NCBI GenBank assembly: GCA_009763385.1
Contig: CM019831.1
Coordinates: forward strand, 18,936,080-19,000,079
Reading direction: 5' to 3'
DNA: 64,000 nucleotides
Origin: Coix lacryma-jobi var. lacryma-jobi
Lineage: Eukaryota > Streptophyta > Magnoliopsida > Poales > Poaceae
Position 1 is the stretch's first letter, and the number at the start of each line of letters is the position of its first letter. The notes beneath the pieces were generated by a model. That model had not been told where the DNA came from and made no database searches. It saw nothing but the letters and a program-made list of their open reading frames with translations. Position numbers and translations under genes: made by a program. This document shows positions 52,463 to 63,300 of the stretch, one piece after another.

Positions 52463-55400
52463 AAGGGATTTTTTGGAATAGCAGAGGTCTAGCAGACTTG
52501 GCTAAACACAGGTTTTTGGCAGAATTAGTTAAGGAAGAGCAATTAAATTTTATTGCTATTTCTGAGACCCAAAGGGACTCTTTCCCGGATCATGTCCTTA
52601 GAAATCTTTGTGCTGGACATGATTTCCTTTGGCATACCATGACCCCTCGGGGTCGTTTAGGAGGTATGCTGCTGGGGGTTGATGTTAGTGTCTTTGACAT
52701 TGGAGCCATTGACGAGGGAGATTTTTATGTAAAATTCACCCTCAGATACAAAACAAACGACTTCAAGTTTGTTCTTTACTCAGTTTATGGACCGGCTCAG
52801 CAAGTAGATAAGTGCGCCTTCCCTTCAGAGATGGCGAACACTTGTTCTAAAGAAACTCTACCTTTTATCATAGGAGGGGATTTCAATATTATGAGGGCTC
52901 CAGCAGATAAGAGTTCGGGGTTTTTGACCCCAAATTCCCGACTCTTTTTAATGCGGTCATTGAATCCTTAGAGCTTAAGGAGATAGTTATGTCTGGCAGC
53001 CAGTTTACTTGGGCAGGCCCGGGAGATAACCCAACCCTGAGAAGCTGGATAGGATTCTTGTCAGCACGGAATGGGAGGATCAATTCCCCCTAGCCAGAGT
53101 TGAACCTAGGGATAGGAATATTTCAGATCATTCTCCCCTTATTCTAAGCACTGGGCAATCAACCCACCAATCCTCGACCACCCCTTCAAATTTGAGGGGG
53201 ATGGCTTATTAGAGATGGTTTCTATGACATGGTTGCCAATATTTGGCAATCTCCCACCTCAGGGGATTCCCCCTACAACGCTGGCAATCTAAAATCCGTA
53301 GACTTCGTCAGCATCTTAGGGGGTGGGCTGCTCATACCGCTGGAACTTATAAAAAAGAGAAGAAACTCTTCTTTCTCTTTTAGATGGCCTCGATAAGCGT
53401 GCTGAGATTAATCCCTTATCTGATCAAGAGATTATCTCAAACACTATTTAAAAGAACGCTTAGTGAGCCTTTTGCGAGAAGAACTCAAGTGGTACGAGAG
53501 AGCCAAAGTAAGGCTCTCTTGGAAGGCGATGCCAATACCCGGTTCTTTCACCTAGTGGCAAATGGTAAACATCGCAAAAAACATATTTTTAAACTTGAAG
53601 ATGACCAAGGAGTGGTTGTTGGCGTTGAGAACCTTAAGAACCATATTACCAGCTATTATAAACAGCTGTTTGGACACCCTGAATCCTCTCAGAGTTCACT
53701 GTTGGAAGATCAAATTTTAGATATTCCTCAGGTCTCGGAGGAAGAGAATGATATCCTGACTAGCTCTTTCACCGAATCTGAGGTGAAAGAAGCAGTTTTC
53801 CAGATGGAGCATAATAAAGCTCCTGGACCGGATGGATTTCCAGTGGAATTCTATCAGGTCTTTTGGGGGATTATCAAGAACGATCTTTTAGCTCTATTTG
53901 CTGATTTACACAGCGAGGCTCTAGACCGTTCAGTCTCAACTTTGGGATTATCACATTAATCCCCAAAGTCCAGGACGCCATCAAAGTTCAGCAATTTAGA
54001 CCTATTTGTGTGCTAAATGTAAGTTTTAAAATATTTACAAAAGTAGGCACAAATAGGCTGAATGCAGTTGCTAAGACGGTTGTTAGTCCTACCCAGACAG
54101 CTTTTATGCCTGGTAGGAATATCATGGAAGGGTCGTTATTCTTCATGAGACTATCCATGAACTGCATTCTAAAAGAGAGATGGGGGTAATTTCAAAATTG
54201 ACTTTGAAAAGGCTTATGACAAGGTTAAATGGTCTTTTCTCCAACAAACCTTGCATATGAAAGGCTTCTCCCCTAAATGGTGTCGTTGGGTTCAAGGCAT
54301 GGTTTCGGGGGGAAGCGTAGGGATTAAAGTCAATGACGATATCGGTCCCTATTTCCAAACCAGACGAGGACTGCGGCAGGGAGATCCTATGTCGCCCGTC
54401 CTTTTTAACATCGTTGCAGACATGCTAGCCCTACTCATTAAAAGGGCCAAAGATGATGGGCAGATAAGAGGTATCATCCCAGACCTTATTGATGATGGTC
54501 TATCGATTTTGCAGTATGCGGATGACACCATTATCTTTATTGACCATGACCCAGAACAGGCTAAAAATCTTAAACTCCTGCTCTGTGTGTTCGAGCAGCT
54601 TTCTGGCCTTAAGATAAACTTCCATAAGAGTGAGATTTTCTGCTATGGAGCTGCAAAAGATGAATCCTTTTATACTTCCCTCTTTGGTTGCCATTCAGGA
54701 GAATATCCCTTCAGATATTTAGGCATACCAATGCATCATAGACAACTCCTGAACTCAGATTGGAAGAAAATTGAAGAGCGCTTTAGTAAGAAATTATCTT
54801 GCTGGAAAGCTAAATACCTGTCTTATGGCGGGAGGCTCATTTTGCTCAATTCTGTTCTGAGCAGCCTACCCATGTTTATGATGTCCTTCTTTGAGATGCC
54901 TAAAGGGGTCCTCAAAAACTCGACCAAATCAGATCAAGATTTTTTTGGCAAGGATCTTCTGAAAAGCATAAATATAGACTTGTAAGATGGGATATCCTGT
55001 GTCGGCCGAAAGACCAAGGGGGCCTAGGTATTCTAGATTTATTTATTCAAAACAAATGTTGCTCGCCAAGTGGATAGTTAATTTGCTTAACACAGATGGA
55101 GTGTGGCAGTCATTGCTTAAGAATAAATACTTGTCCTCCAAGTCCCTTGCCAAGTTTCAGCTAAGCCAAGCGACTCTCATTTCTGGAGAGGCCTCATGCA
55201 TATTAAGGATGAGGTGTTGGCTACAGGCTCCTTTGTTATCAAAGATGGAACTTGTGCGAGATTTTTGGGACGACAGATGGGTAGGCGATAGGCCACTAAA
55301 AGATTGTTACCCTCCCTCTATAATATAGTGCGGGATCCTCATGTGACTGTGTCAAAAGTGTTAGCTTCTAACCCACTGGGCATCTCGTTTAGAAGATCTT

Positions 55401-56105
55401 TAGTGGGTAAACAACCTTCAAGATGGCTAAATCTTGTAGCGAGAATCTCCAATGTCCACTTGGTGGATGATTCGGACTATTTAGATGGGACCTAACCACT
55501 TCCGGGTCATTCTCAGTTCGATCAATGTATCTTCATATTATAGATACTCAACCACCGTTCCGGCATAGGAAAATATGGAAATTTAAGGTTCTCTGAAAAT
55601 AAAAATCTTTTTTGGTTTGTGCAGCGAGGGGGTCATCTTGACCAAGGACAATCTTGCTAAGAAGAATGGACAGGGAGTCAACAATGTATTTGTTGCTGCA
55701 ATAATAAAGAGACGATCAAGCATCTGGTTTGACTGTCCATGTACAAAAATGATTGGAGGGTCATTTTTTCGCTACGGGTTAACCCCACCTATTTCTATTT
55801 CCCATATGTTTGGTTACTTGGCTTACTTTACAGCCGAAACGTTCTAAAAACCTGATCTGGGTGGGGATAGCTGCTATGTGCTGGGCTATTTGGCGATGCC
55901 GGAATGATGTGATTTTTAATAAAATAAAGATTAACTCTATTTCGCAGGTCATTTTCAGGGGAGCGTATTGGCTACGCTTCTGGGCGTAGCTGCAGCGTGA
56001 TGGGCAAGCCAAGGACACCCTCTCATCAATAAGCAAGAAGATCGAGCTTATTGCTTTAGAGTTATCAAGCAAAGGATGGAAGAATTTTTACCATTTGCTG
56101 TAGTG
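52459..56105 (+). pseudogene. LINE ORF2 (endonuclease and reverse transcriptase), frame-broken
   Basis: It starts at the ATG overlapping the ORF1 stop (ATGA, 52459-52462). An APE-type endonuclease (52459-53170) shows 'FWNSRGL', 'ISETQ' and 'GGDFN'. The RT (53780-54960) shows 'NKAPGPDGFPVEF', 'DFEKAYDKVKW', 'GLRQGDPMSP' and catalytic YADD (54514-54525), followed by 'LGIPMHHRQL'. A decayed zf-RVT segment starts near 55600 ('VQRG.ILTKDNLAKKNG'). Frameshifts near 52925, 53390, 53955 and 54195 and later stops inactivate it. The longest intact piece is 54251-54985. Confidence 0.85.
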
Positions 56106-56228
56106 TCCGTGTTTTGTTTACAAACTAGTTTGCACCTTTTTAAGTGTGGTTGGGAGACTTTTGTAATAATTGGCTGTGTACATCTCTGGATGTAGAGGCC
56201 GGATATTCATATCCATTATAAAAAAAAA

Positions 56229-56803
56229 GTACGTGTGATTGCACCTTGGCTCTAGATGTACTGTACATACATGCATAGGTCAACGTCAACCCACATCAGG
56301 ATCGGTAGAGCAAGGTTCCGGAAGAGGAGCACAGTATAAGTCACTTTTCTGAATTTCTCTTTAGTGAGCAACTCCAGCAGTTCCCAATTCTCTTTCCCAT
56401 AAAACCCTCCTTCCATGGATCCTGTTGTTAGAACCTAACTGAATCTGGCAGTGGAAAATAACGGAAAAGCATTTCTGCTTCTGTTTTCCTTTTATGGGCC
56501 TGTTTATACATGAATATATTACTGACGTGATGGGCTGGCCTGTCTTCAACAACTCGTAAATCAAAACCCAGCATCTCTCAGCTGCAACTGCAGAGCACAG
56601 TAGAACATGGGTGATGTCTGATGTCTGAACTAATTGGTCATAGCCGGAGATTTAAAACTTTGCTCATAGCTGCCGCCAGCCCGCCACGGTGCCACCACCA
56701 CCGCCACGGTCATCGCCCTAGCTGCCGAGCACCGCCGCCATGGGATGTGAGGAGAGTCCGTGAACGAGCGAGCGTCTTGCTGGTGGAGTTGATTTGGGCC
56801 AAC
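56229..56803. other. Intergenic, no gene recognised
   Basis: No coding domain, terminal repeat or tandem array was seen. Short frames on both strands are not supported. Confidence 0.5.
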
Positions 56804-56999
56804 CACTAGTAGAAAAAGTGCTGGTTGTTTGTTGTTGTGCTTTAGGCCAAGGCATCGAGCTCGGCCGAGGTGGACTCACTAGGTGGTGCGTGGGCTTGGG
56901 CTGATGCCGGATTGCCGGGGTGGTGACCCCTGTGTGATCTTCATTTCCCATCCACAAATTAATTTACAAAGAGTACAAATGCAACTACCAAATCGAAAC

Positions 57000-57490
57000 C
57001 AATGGCGCCCGGGCGTTCGGCGCCAGCCGCGCGTCCAGACGTAGGCCCACCAATCGGAACCGTGCCCCAGCTCCCAATCGAACTATCCTAGGCCCACGGC
57101 CCACCAGCGGAAGTATCCCCTGCGCTAGAGAAAAAGCAACCGGAAGCCCTACTCGCGTGTGCTCGCGTCACGTCCGCGCCTCTGTCTCCGGGCGCGCCCC
57201 CTTCATCGGTTCCGGCGAGCCACTTCCGTCGGCCCTCCCTCCGCACCCACTCCCTCGGTGCCCCCGCTTCCTGCCGCGCTCCCTGCCCTGCTCCAACACC
57301 GCCACGCCCACTCCCTGCAGCGCTCTATCCCCGCCATGCCCACGATGTCTCATCTACTGTCCAACATCGAGTTCCCTTCAGGCCATCCTCCACTGCTGAT
57401 TTGTTGAGGGTGGTGAAGCGGATCTGTGGTCAAAGGGACGCAAGGAGGGTTTCAGCGGCATCTATGGCGGTCTGAATCAGTTGGATGTTC
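57000..57490 (+). other. GC-rich segment inside the small CACTA, possible captured gene fragment
   Basis: From about 57150 to 57405 GC content rises and two overlapping plus-strand frames are open. An exon-like segment reading 'DLWSKGRKEGFSGIYGGLN' follows at 57415-57475. I do not recognise the protein. Capture of host exons by CACTA elements is known, but here it is a guess. Confidence 0.3.
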
Positions 57491-57509
57491 CTGCAACAAA
57501 CCCTTCTTC

Positions 57510-57850
57510 AAGGCATCATGTAAGATGTATATCTACAACCCCATCTATGGATGTCGCAATAGGATCTTGGTTCACCGTCGTCGACACCGAGCTCACTCCA
57601 GATGCACCGCCACTCAAATCGACTCTCTCGCCGTGATGAGTCCAGACTGTGTAATGCTCTATGAAACCAAACCGAATCAAATGAGATTGCATCTTGTTGT
57701 CATCTGCGAAAGCTTTCAAGTTCTTGCAGTGAGAACATGGACACATGGTTGCCGTACACTTCCATCTATCACGGTGACCTTTCGCAGCGGCAATAAACTT
57801 CCTTACTTCAGTGAGATATATGCCGCAGATCAAGCACTCTACTGATCTCG
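57510..57850 (-). pseudogene. CACTA transposase N-terminal fragment (transposase-associated domain)
   Basis: The minus frame reads 'VRKFIAAAKGHRDRWKCTATMCPCSHCKNLKAF' and then 'HLIRFGFIEHYTVWTHHGE' (split in this list for length). The CPC..C pattern followed by 'H...FGF...Y..W..HGE' is the transposase-associated domain at the start of TNP2-type transposases. Nothing of the catalytic core follows, so this copy is non-autonomous. Confidence 0.65.
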
Positions 57851-58304
57851 TACATCCATTCCGACCTCTCTATCGTACCTGCGAACCTTAATCTTCGATC
57901 ACAAAAAACCGAGAAGAATTAGAAAAAAATGATAAATGATTTACATCCAAAATCATAAAAAAGAGAGAGCAATAATGATGAGAAGAAGCATACATGATGA
58001 ATCTATATAAAAAACACAAGCTTTCTCTCTCCTCCATTAATCTAGATCTAGATCTAGAGAGGGCTCAAAAGTGAGAAAAAGAGAGAAAAAAGATGATGGG
58101 TACCTCTTATGGTGTCCTCCTCCTCCAAATCAAAGCACTAAACCTCAATTGAATCCTTTGGTCAAATTTTAGGGCAAAGGCTCTCCCCCGTTTGTTTGGA
58201 AGGAAGAAGAAGCCGTGGGGAAGAAGAGGAGGTTGACTGCTATTTGTACCTGGCCGAATTATCGTGGCGGGAAACCTTACTTGCCTGAGCCTAATGCGCC
58301 CACT

Positions 58305-58440
58305 ATGGTTAAGAAATTAACCGCAGCGGGCTCTTTAGGCCGCTCGCTGCGGTTAATGGTCATTTACGACAGCGGGCCTTTTATGTTGCCCGCTGCGGTA
58401 AGTCCTTTACCGCAGCGGGCGCTCCGATGACCGGCCGCCC
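58305..58440. repeat. Subterminal hairpins of the small CACTA
   Basis: Three inverted-repeat pairs have arms TTAACCGCAGCGGGC/GCTCGCTGCGGTTAA and CAGCGGGCC/GCCCGCTG, arranged tandemly. A different motif from the 'CTTTAGTCCCGG' family, but the same plan. Confidence 0.8.
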
Positions 58441-58534
58441 TAGCCGGCCACCGAATAACCATGGCGTGCAAAAATTGTGCCCGGCACGGATCCCATTTAT
58501 GCAACACTGCGCATATTCTATTCGGTAGTAGTGG

Positions 58535-58988
58535 AACATCGGTTGTTTGTAACCATGCTTTAGCCTGAAATTGCAACAAAAGAATTTTGGGTCCTATGTA
58601 TACTATGACTAGGTGCTCCGTTTTGGCATGAAACATGAACTAGAATGAAATTACAGCAACAAAGGATTTTGGGTGACTGATGTTTTGTTTTAGGCTGAAA
58701 CATGTGTTAATTACTAGTGAAACATGAAATAGAATAAAATTGCAACAAAAATTTTGGGTGCTTGTGTGTACCATGATAAACATATTTGGTAGATTTTGAT
58801 AATGTGTCACATATGCACAAAAAATGTTAACTGAACCAAGATTACAACACTCTGAAATGTGCAGGAGGGCTCAACTGATGGGAGAATTAATGCTATTGGA
58901 CATAATATTGCTGCAACTTCAAGCACTATAACATGGTTATCAATGTTTCACAAGTATGTTTCTGGAAACACATTGCAACTGAATTTGT
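58535..58988. other. Intergenic, imperfect repeat of 'TGAAACATGAA..AGAAT.AAATT'
   Basis: A phrase close to 'GAAATTACAACAAAAGATTTTGGGTG' recurs at about 58570, 58640 and 58735, preceded by 'GAAACATGAA'. So three diverged units of about 80-95 bp are present. Not coding. Confidence 0.5.
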
Positions 58989-59281
58989 TTGTTTTCTTCA
59001 GAATATATCTGTGATGTTCACTACATGTGTAATCTGAGCACACCTTTTGCAACTACAAGGTTCTTTGGACTAAGTCTTGATCAAAGACTATCTCATGAGA
59101 ATCATGGTCAGCCATTTGAGGATGAGGATGTTGATGTGGATATACTTGATGATGGGGTTGTGTACCAAGAAGAAGAGGATGTTGTAAGCTCCCAACCGGT
59201 GGTTCCACATGAAGGAATGAAGTTTGATACAATAAATGAAGCAAGGAAAGTGTACAATGACTATGCTTTCAAGATGGGTTT
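58989..59281 (+). pseudogene. FAR1/FRS-related sequence, 5' part
   Basis: The frame ends in an acidic linker ('DEDVDVDILDDGVVYQEEEDVVSSQ') and then 'PHEGMKFDTINEARKVYNDYAFKMGF', the start of a FAR1 DNA-binding domain. FAR1-type domains occur in plant FRS transcription factors and in Mutator-like transposases. The domain is cut by the solo LTR and resumes at 61353. Confidence 0.65.
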
Positions 59282-61347
59282 TGAAGGACCGAGAATGCAA
59301 ATAGCAAGGCGACCAGAGGGGGGTGAATGAGAGCCTCAAAAATTTCTCTCGAAACTTTGGCCTTTTGTCCCAAAAACAACCCCCAAACACTTCGACCGAA
59401 ATCGTGATGCCACGACCCTTGGAAGAGGGTGGATGATCCCTAGGATCACAGCGAGGCACCACAAAGCGATAGCAAACCAAACGCCAAAAGCACCGGCACA
59501 AGTTCGACCCCTAAAAACCAAGTCCCAAACGTAGATGGAAGGCTATGTCGAGAAATCCCCAAATACCAATGCTAACAAGTAGCAAAGATACCTAGAGAGG
59601 TTCCTTGATTAACTCTAGGGCCAAATGAGAAGTCCAGAAACCAAGCGGAAACGCCGGGAGAGCAAATGCACTAAAATGCAACACTTAGCCAATTCCCGGA
59701 TTATCTGTTCCTGGAGTCCCGGACTGTCCGCCCCTACTGCGGACTGTCCGCCGGTCAAAAGTGCGAAAACACACTGCTGCTGAAGTCCCCCTGCTCGGTC
59801 CTGGACTGTCCGCGCTTTAGCACGGCGGACTGTCCGCCAGTGTCCCGAGCCAAAACGACCAAGGCGCCCAGCGACTGGACTGGACCAGCCCCGATGCGCG
59901 GACTGTCCGCCGGTGGTACCGAGGACTGTCCGCGACCACCCAATGAGGGCGATTTCGGTCGCCCTCAACTCAAATCTTCTCCAAATTGATCCAAATCAAA
60001 ATCCCTTGATCCCAAACTTGGAGAGGATGATCACGAGGTAGTTAGGAGACTATCCCCAAGAAATCATCCGCTCAAAACAACTCAATCAACGGGAAATTGA
60101 AGGGGAAGGTGTATGAACCGAAAAAGCGCCACGAAAACGAAATCGACCCGATCTACTTGTTCGTGAGGAGTTAGATAAATTCCTTCGGTGGAAATGATCT
60201 CCTCACTATAAAGAACAAGTTGATTCAAGTGGAATTCGAAAAGACGCAGTAGAGAGAAAGATCGAGTGACGGGAAAATCGCGAAGAAACGAAGAACGCGA
60301 AGAACGCGAGTCAAAACGCGAATCAAGTCATCGATCTGCAACCGTGTGGCTACCACACGCTACAACAGTGAGATTACGGTCTCACTTCCTCAAAATCTCC
60401 AGTACACAGAGGTATGGTTCTCTGCGGATCTCAGTAGCTACAGCAGGGGATTGGGAGAGCTGGAAAACCCTAGAAGCAAAGAGCAAATGTCTGAGATCCT
60501 TTTGGGAGGTGGGTGTCTCCCCCTACTTATCCTAATTCTAATTCCCACTCTACCCCTAAGTATTTACAGAGCGACCCAGCCAAACCCTAAGGCTATCCTG
60601 GACCAACTCGAAGATGATGCTGATCCGACGGCCACGCCCGCACAACTGGTAGCGTTGCCTCGACGCAACCTCACCGATTGCCGCCACGTGTCACCACCGC
60701 TCTGCTTGTCCATTTCACGGACTCTGCCCCCCGGTTTTGAAGCCAAAACCGGGAAACCAGGCCTTCAAGTCCATCCCCCGGTTTTGAGGCCAAAACCGGG
60801 AAACCCGACGTCTGTCGCCTAAGTTTTGTGGCCCAAACTCAGAAACCCGCCAGCGCCCAGGTTTTGAGGCCCAAACCTGGAAACCGTCCTCCGCCCGAGT
60901 TCGGTGGCCCAAACTCGGCAAAACACGCAGCACCCAGGTTTTGAGGCCCAAACCTGGAAACCGTCCACCCAGTCGTTTTTCTGTGGCTCAACCACCAAAC
61001 CGAAGCTGTAGAGGGGATGCACCACCCGTGCACCCCATCCACCGACACGTGTCCCCAGGTCCTCGACCCGAGCAACACGATGCCCCGCAAGTCTCCGCTC
61101 GTCGCTGTCCCAGGCTGTCAGCCACCACAGCTGATCCTCAGGCCACCGATCCCTCAGTCCAAGCCTCACGTCCGCCCTTCACCGCTCTCGGTTCGTCGGC
61201 ACGACACGTCTCTACTTGACCTTCACCTTGCCCTTGATCACTGTCTCCGTGCTCGACACCTGCACAACACAAGCCAAAGAACATGCGCATCAAACCCGTT
61301 GACAATCACTCATCACTCGAGACTCGGCATACACCCATGTATCCGCA
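59282..61347 (-). mobile_element. Sirevirus-type solo LTR, 2066 bp
   Basis: It starts TGAAGGACCGAGAATGC and ends ATGTATCCGCA, with a perfect GGTTT duplication (59277-59281 and 61348-61352). It is in the same subfamily as 2384-4452, with CGGACTGTCCG modules at 59715-59935 and the U3 hairpin array at 60735-61000. It splits the FAR1-like coding sequence. Confidence 0.93.
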
Positions 61348-61352
61348 GGTTT

Positions 61353-61880
61353 TAGCATCTAGGTAGCCTCTTCAAGGACCAGTCACGAAAGAGTTTGAGT
61401 GCTCACATGCAAGGATTCAAGCTAGTCAAAATGAAGAAAGTGCATCAAGTAACACGTCATCATCAACAACAGGATCCAAGAAGAAAAGTGCAACAACCGT
61501 GATGACTACTGCAACAATAAAGAGAAGCACACTAAAGAAGGCAAATTGTAAGGCACACATGGCTCTGGGTCTGCATGATGGAAAGTGGAGAGTTGTGGTG
61601 CTTCAAACAGAGCACACCCTATTGTGAAGATAAGGGGCATGGTAAGGCAACTTAGGTTGCATAGAATGATAACATGGGAAGCTTACGAGCTATTGAAGAC
61701 ATTGCACCACTGATCTTGGGAGAGGTTTGAAATTAAGAAGCAAGCATCTAAGTTCTACACCAGAAGGTTTGAAATTAAGAAGCAAGCATCTAAGTTCTAC
61801 ACCAGAAGTGTTTTATTCAAATTCCAGGAGCTTTTTCATGATTCAACGACATTCACTATAGGTTTGATTGCATATGTGAC
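61353..61880 (+). pseudogene. FAR1/FRS-related sequence, 3' part
   Basis: With breaks, the plus strand reads 'KKKSATTVMTTATIKRSTLKKANCKAHMALGLHDGKWRVVVLQTEHTL' (61470-61625; C...H and H.H-type zinc positions of FAR1). After a gap it reads 'ASKFYTRSVLFKFQELFHDS' (about 61785-61845), which resembles the region after the FRS transposase-like domain. Most of the middle is missing, so it is a decayed copy. Confidence 0.55.
61723..61806 (+). repeat. 42-bp in-frame tandem duplication
   Basis: AGGTTTGAAATTAAGAAGC and the following 23 bases are repeated exactly, 61723-61764 and 61765-61806. The unit is 14 codons, 'RFEIKKQASKFYTR' in the FAR1-like frame. The two copies are identical, so the event is recent. 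Confidence 0.95.
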
Positions 61881-61916
61881 ATGACATATGGTCATGTGGC
61901 TAAGATGGTGAAGATC

Positions 61917-62473
61917 CACTACTACACAGAGGGGCTTTAGCCCCAGTTAGCAAGGGCTTTAGCCCCAGTTGGGAACGAGCTTTAGCCCCAGTTAGCAATC
62001 CGGGACTAAAGGTCCCAACCTTTAGTCCTAGGTGCTCCCAACCGGGGTTAAAATGCTCCCACGATAAAAAATAAATGTGCCTCTGTGAATTTCGAACTCA
62101 ACACCTCTCGCCTCGCGCACAACTCACCTACCAACTCAGCTACACAACCCGCGTGATATATTTCTGGACGTTTTCCTTTTGAATCCACTCATGAAGGACC
62201 TTTAGTCTCGGTTGGTAAGGTCCTTTAGTCCTGGTTGGTGTTCCCAACTGGGACTAAAAGGTCACCCTTTAATCTCGGTTGGTATTACCAACTGGGACTA
62301 GAGGTTGGAGGACCTTTAGTCCGGGTTGGTAATACCAACCGGGACTAAAGGTTGACCTTTAGTCTCGACAGATTTTACCAACCGGGACTAAAAGTCTTTA
62401 GTCCCGGACGTAATTTTTTATCGAGACTAAAGCTCAGTTGATAGATCGTCCAAAGGCCTGTTCTCTAGTAGTG
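61917..62473. mobile_element. CACTA MITE (non-autonomous), 557 bp
   Basis: The left end is CACTACTACACAGAG and the right end is CTCTAGTAGTG, with an exact 3-bp duplication ATC (61914-61916 and 62474-62476). Subterminal hairpins of the 'CCTTTAGTC.CGGTTGGT' type fill 61935-62060 and 62190-62440. The middle holds a tRNA-like segment. Confidence 0.93.
62085..62155 (-). other. tRNA-like sequence with Pol III A and B boxes
   Basis: The minus strand has TAGCTGAGTTGGTA (62129-62142, an excellent A box) and TGAGTTCGAAATTC (62087-62100, a fair B box). They are separated by about 30 bases with 'GCGCGAGGCGAGAGGTG', similar to an alanine tRNA. The acceptor stem does not close, so it is not a functional tRNA. 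It may be a relic SINE head or an internal promoter. Confidence 0.55.
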
Positions 62474-63300
62474 ATCAAGGCAAGACTTGGCTTGATGGAC
62501 CGGTTACGAAGGTGAAGGGCAAGTTCGAGGCTTTGAAGTCATTGGTACCGAGTGTCAGGAGGCTTGAGCAAAGACTTGGCGCCGAAGGACCGAAGCAATG
62601 ATGAAGAGCAAGTGAGGTCAAGATCAATGGACCATGGAGGCCATGTGATGATATGAAGTGGATCATATCATTTGATCAAGGTTGGTGCATGTGTTGCATC
62701 AACACCGAAGGAGATGAAATGAAATGCGCAAGACAAAGGTATATTTGTAGGGCATTTCATTTCGTCAGTCATAGATGAGTTAAGAAGTTGATGATCGAAT
62801 TTAGGATAGATGGTCGTACTATCAATAGGAGCAAACTTGTTTCCATATCGGTCATCTAGTGTCACTTGAGCGATCCAACAGTGCGATGTTGCAAGGATCG
62901 AGTGGTGTGGTGAGTGCAAGTGGGAAAATGATTGTGAAAATGCTAATGCACTTGCACATGATGGTGTTCACCTAGTGGTGTTGGTAGATTTGCAAAAGAG
63001 AAGAAGTTACGTTGCAAAGGAAGCGAAGACTAGTAGTGTGGAAAGATATAAAATCTGGTAGCAATCTAGAAGTGAATGAAGCTCAAATTTTTATGGCTAC
63101 TAGAAGACTTAGTGAGGCAAATCTTCATCAAATTTCATGGCAATTGGATCAATATATTGAGAGATATGATCAGTTCTTTGAAGAGGACATAATCTACCAG
63201 AAAAGTGACAATTATTGAATTGATTTAGAGTCACTTTGATTGAAAGGCTCTCAAGTTGGAATCATGTTTATAAGTGGTTAAGGGATCAAACTATGTTTGG
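62474..63300. repeat. Repeat resembling a grass retrotransposon LTR, no gene
   Basis: Phrases such as 'GATGAAATGAAATGCGCAAG', 'GGGCATTTCATTTCGTC' and 'TATCGGTCATCTAGTG' recall LTRs that are very abundant in grass genomes. No terminus was located. Small frames are not supported. Confidence 0.35.

Larger units (their letters stand above)
49130..56228 (+). mobile_element. L1-type LINE, near full length but decayed, about 7.1 kb
   Basis: ORF1 with a zinc knuckle and ORF2 with endonuclease, reverse transcriptase and zf-RVT are in order on the plus strand, followed by a short A-rich tail (about 56218-56228). The 5' end is GC-rich, as in grass L1 elements. Boundaries are approximate and no target duplication could be confirmed. 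It lies about 130 bp after the CRK stop codon, in the same orientation. Confidence 0.85.
56804..58534. mobile_element. Small CACTA element, about 1.73 kb
   Basis: The left end is CACTAGTAGAAAAAG, and the right end reads CGGTAGTAGTG(G), the inverse of CACTACTACCG. AAC precedes the left end, and AAC follows one base after the right CACTA, so the target duplication is probable but not exact. Right subterminal hairpins with arms 'ACCGCAGCGGGC' lie at about 58318-58425. Inside is a minus-strand transposase fragment and a GC-rich stretch that may be captured host sequence. Confidence 0.65.

Noticed and set aside
49100..56260. Target duplication of the long LINE
   Set aside because: The bases after the A-rich tail (GTACGTGTGATTGC) do not match the 5' flank convincingly.
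62085..62155. Functional tRNA gene
   Set aside because: The 5' GCGGGTT has no pairing partner at the 3' side, and the B box is imperfect.
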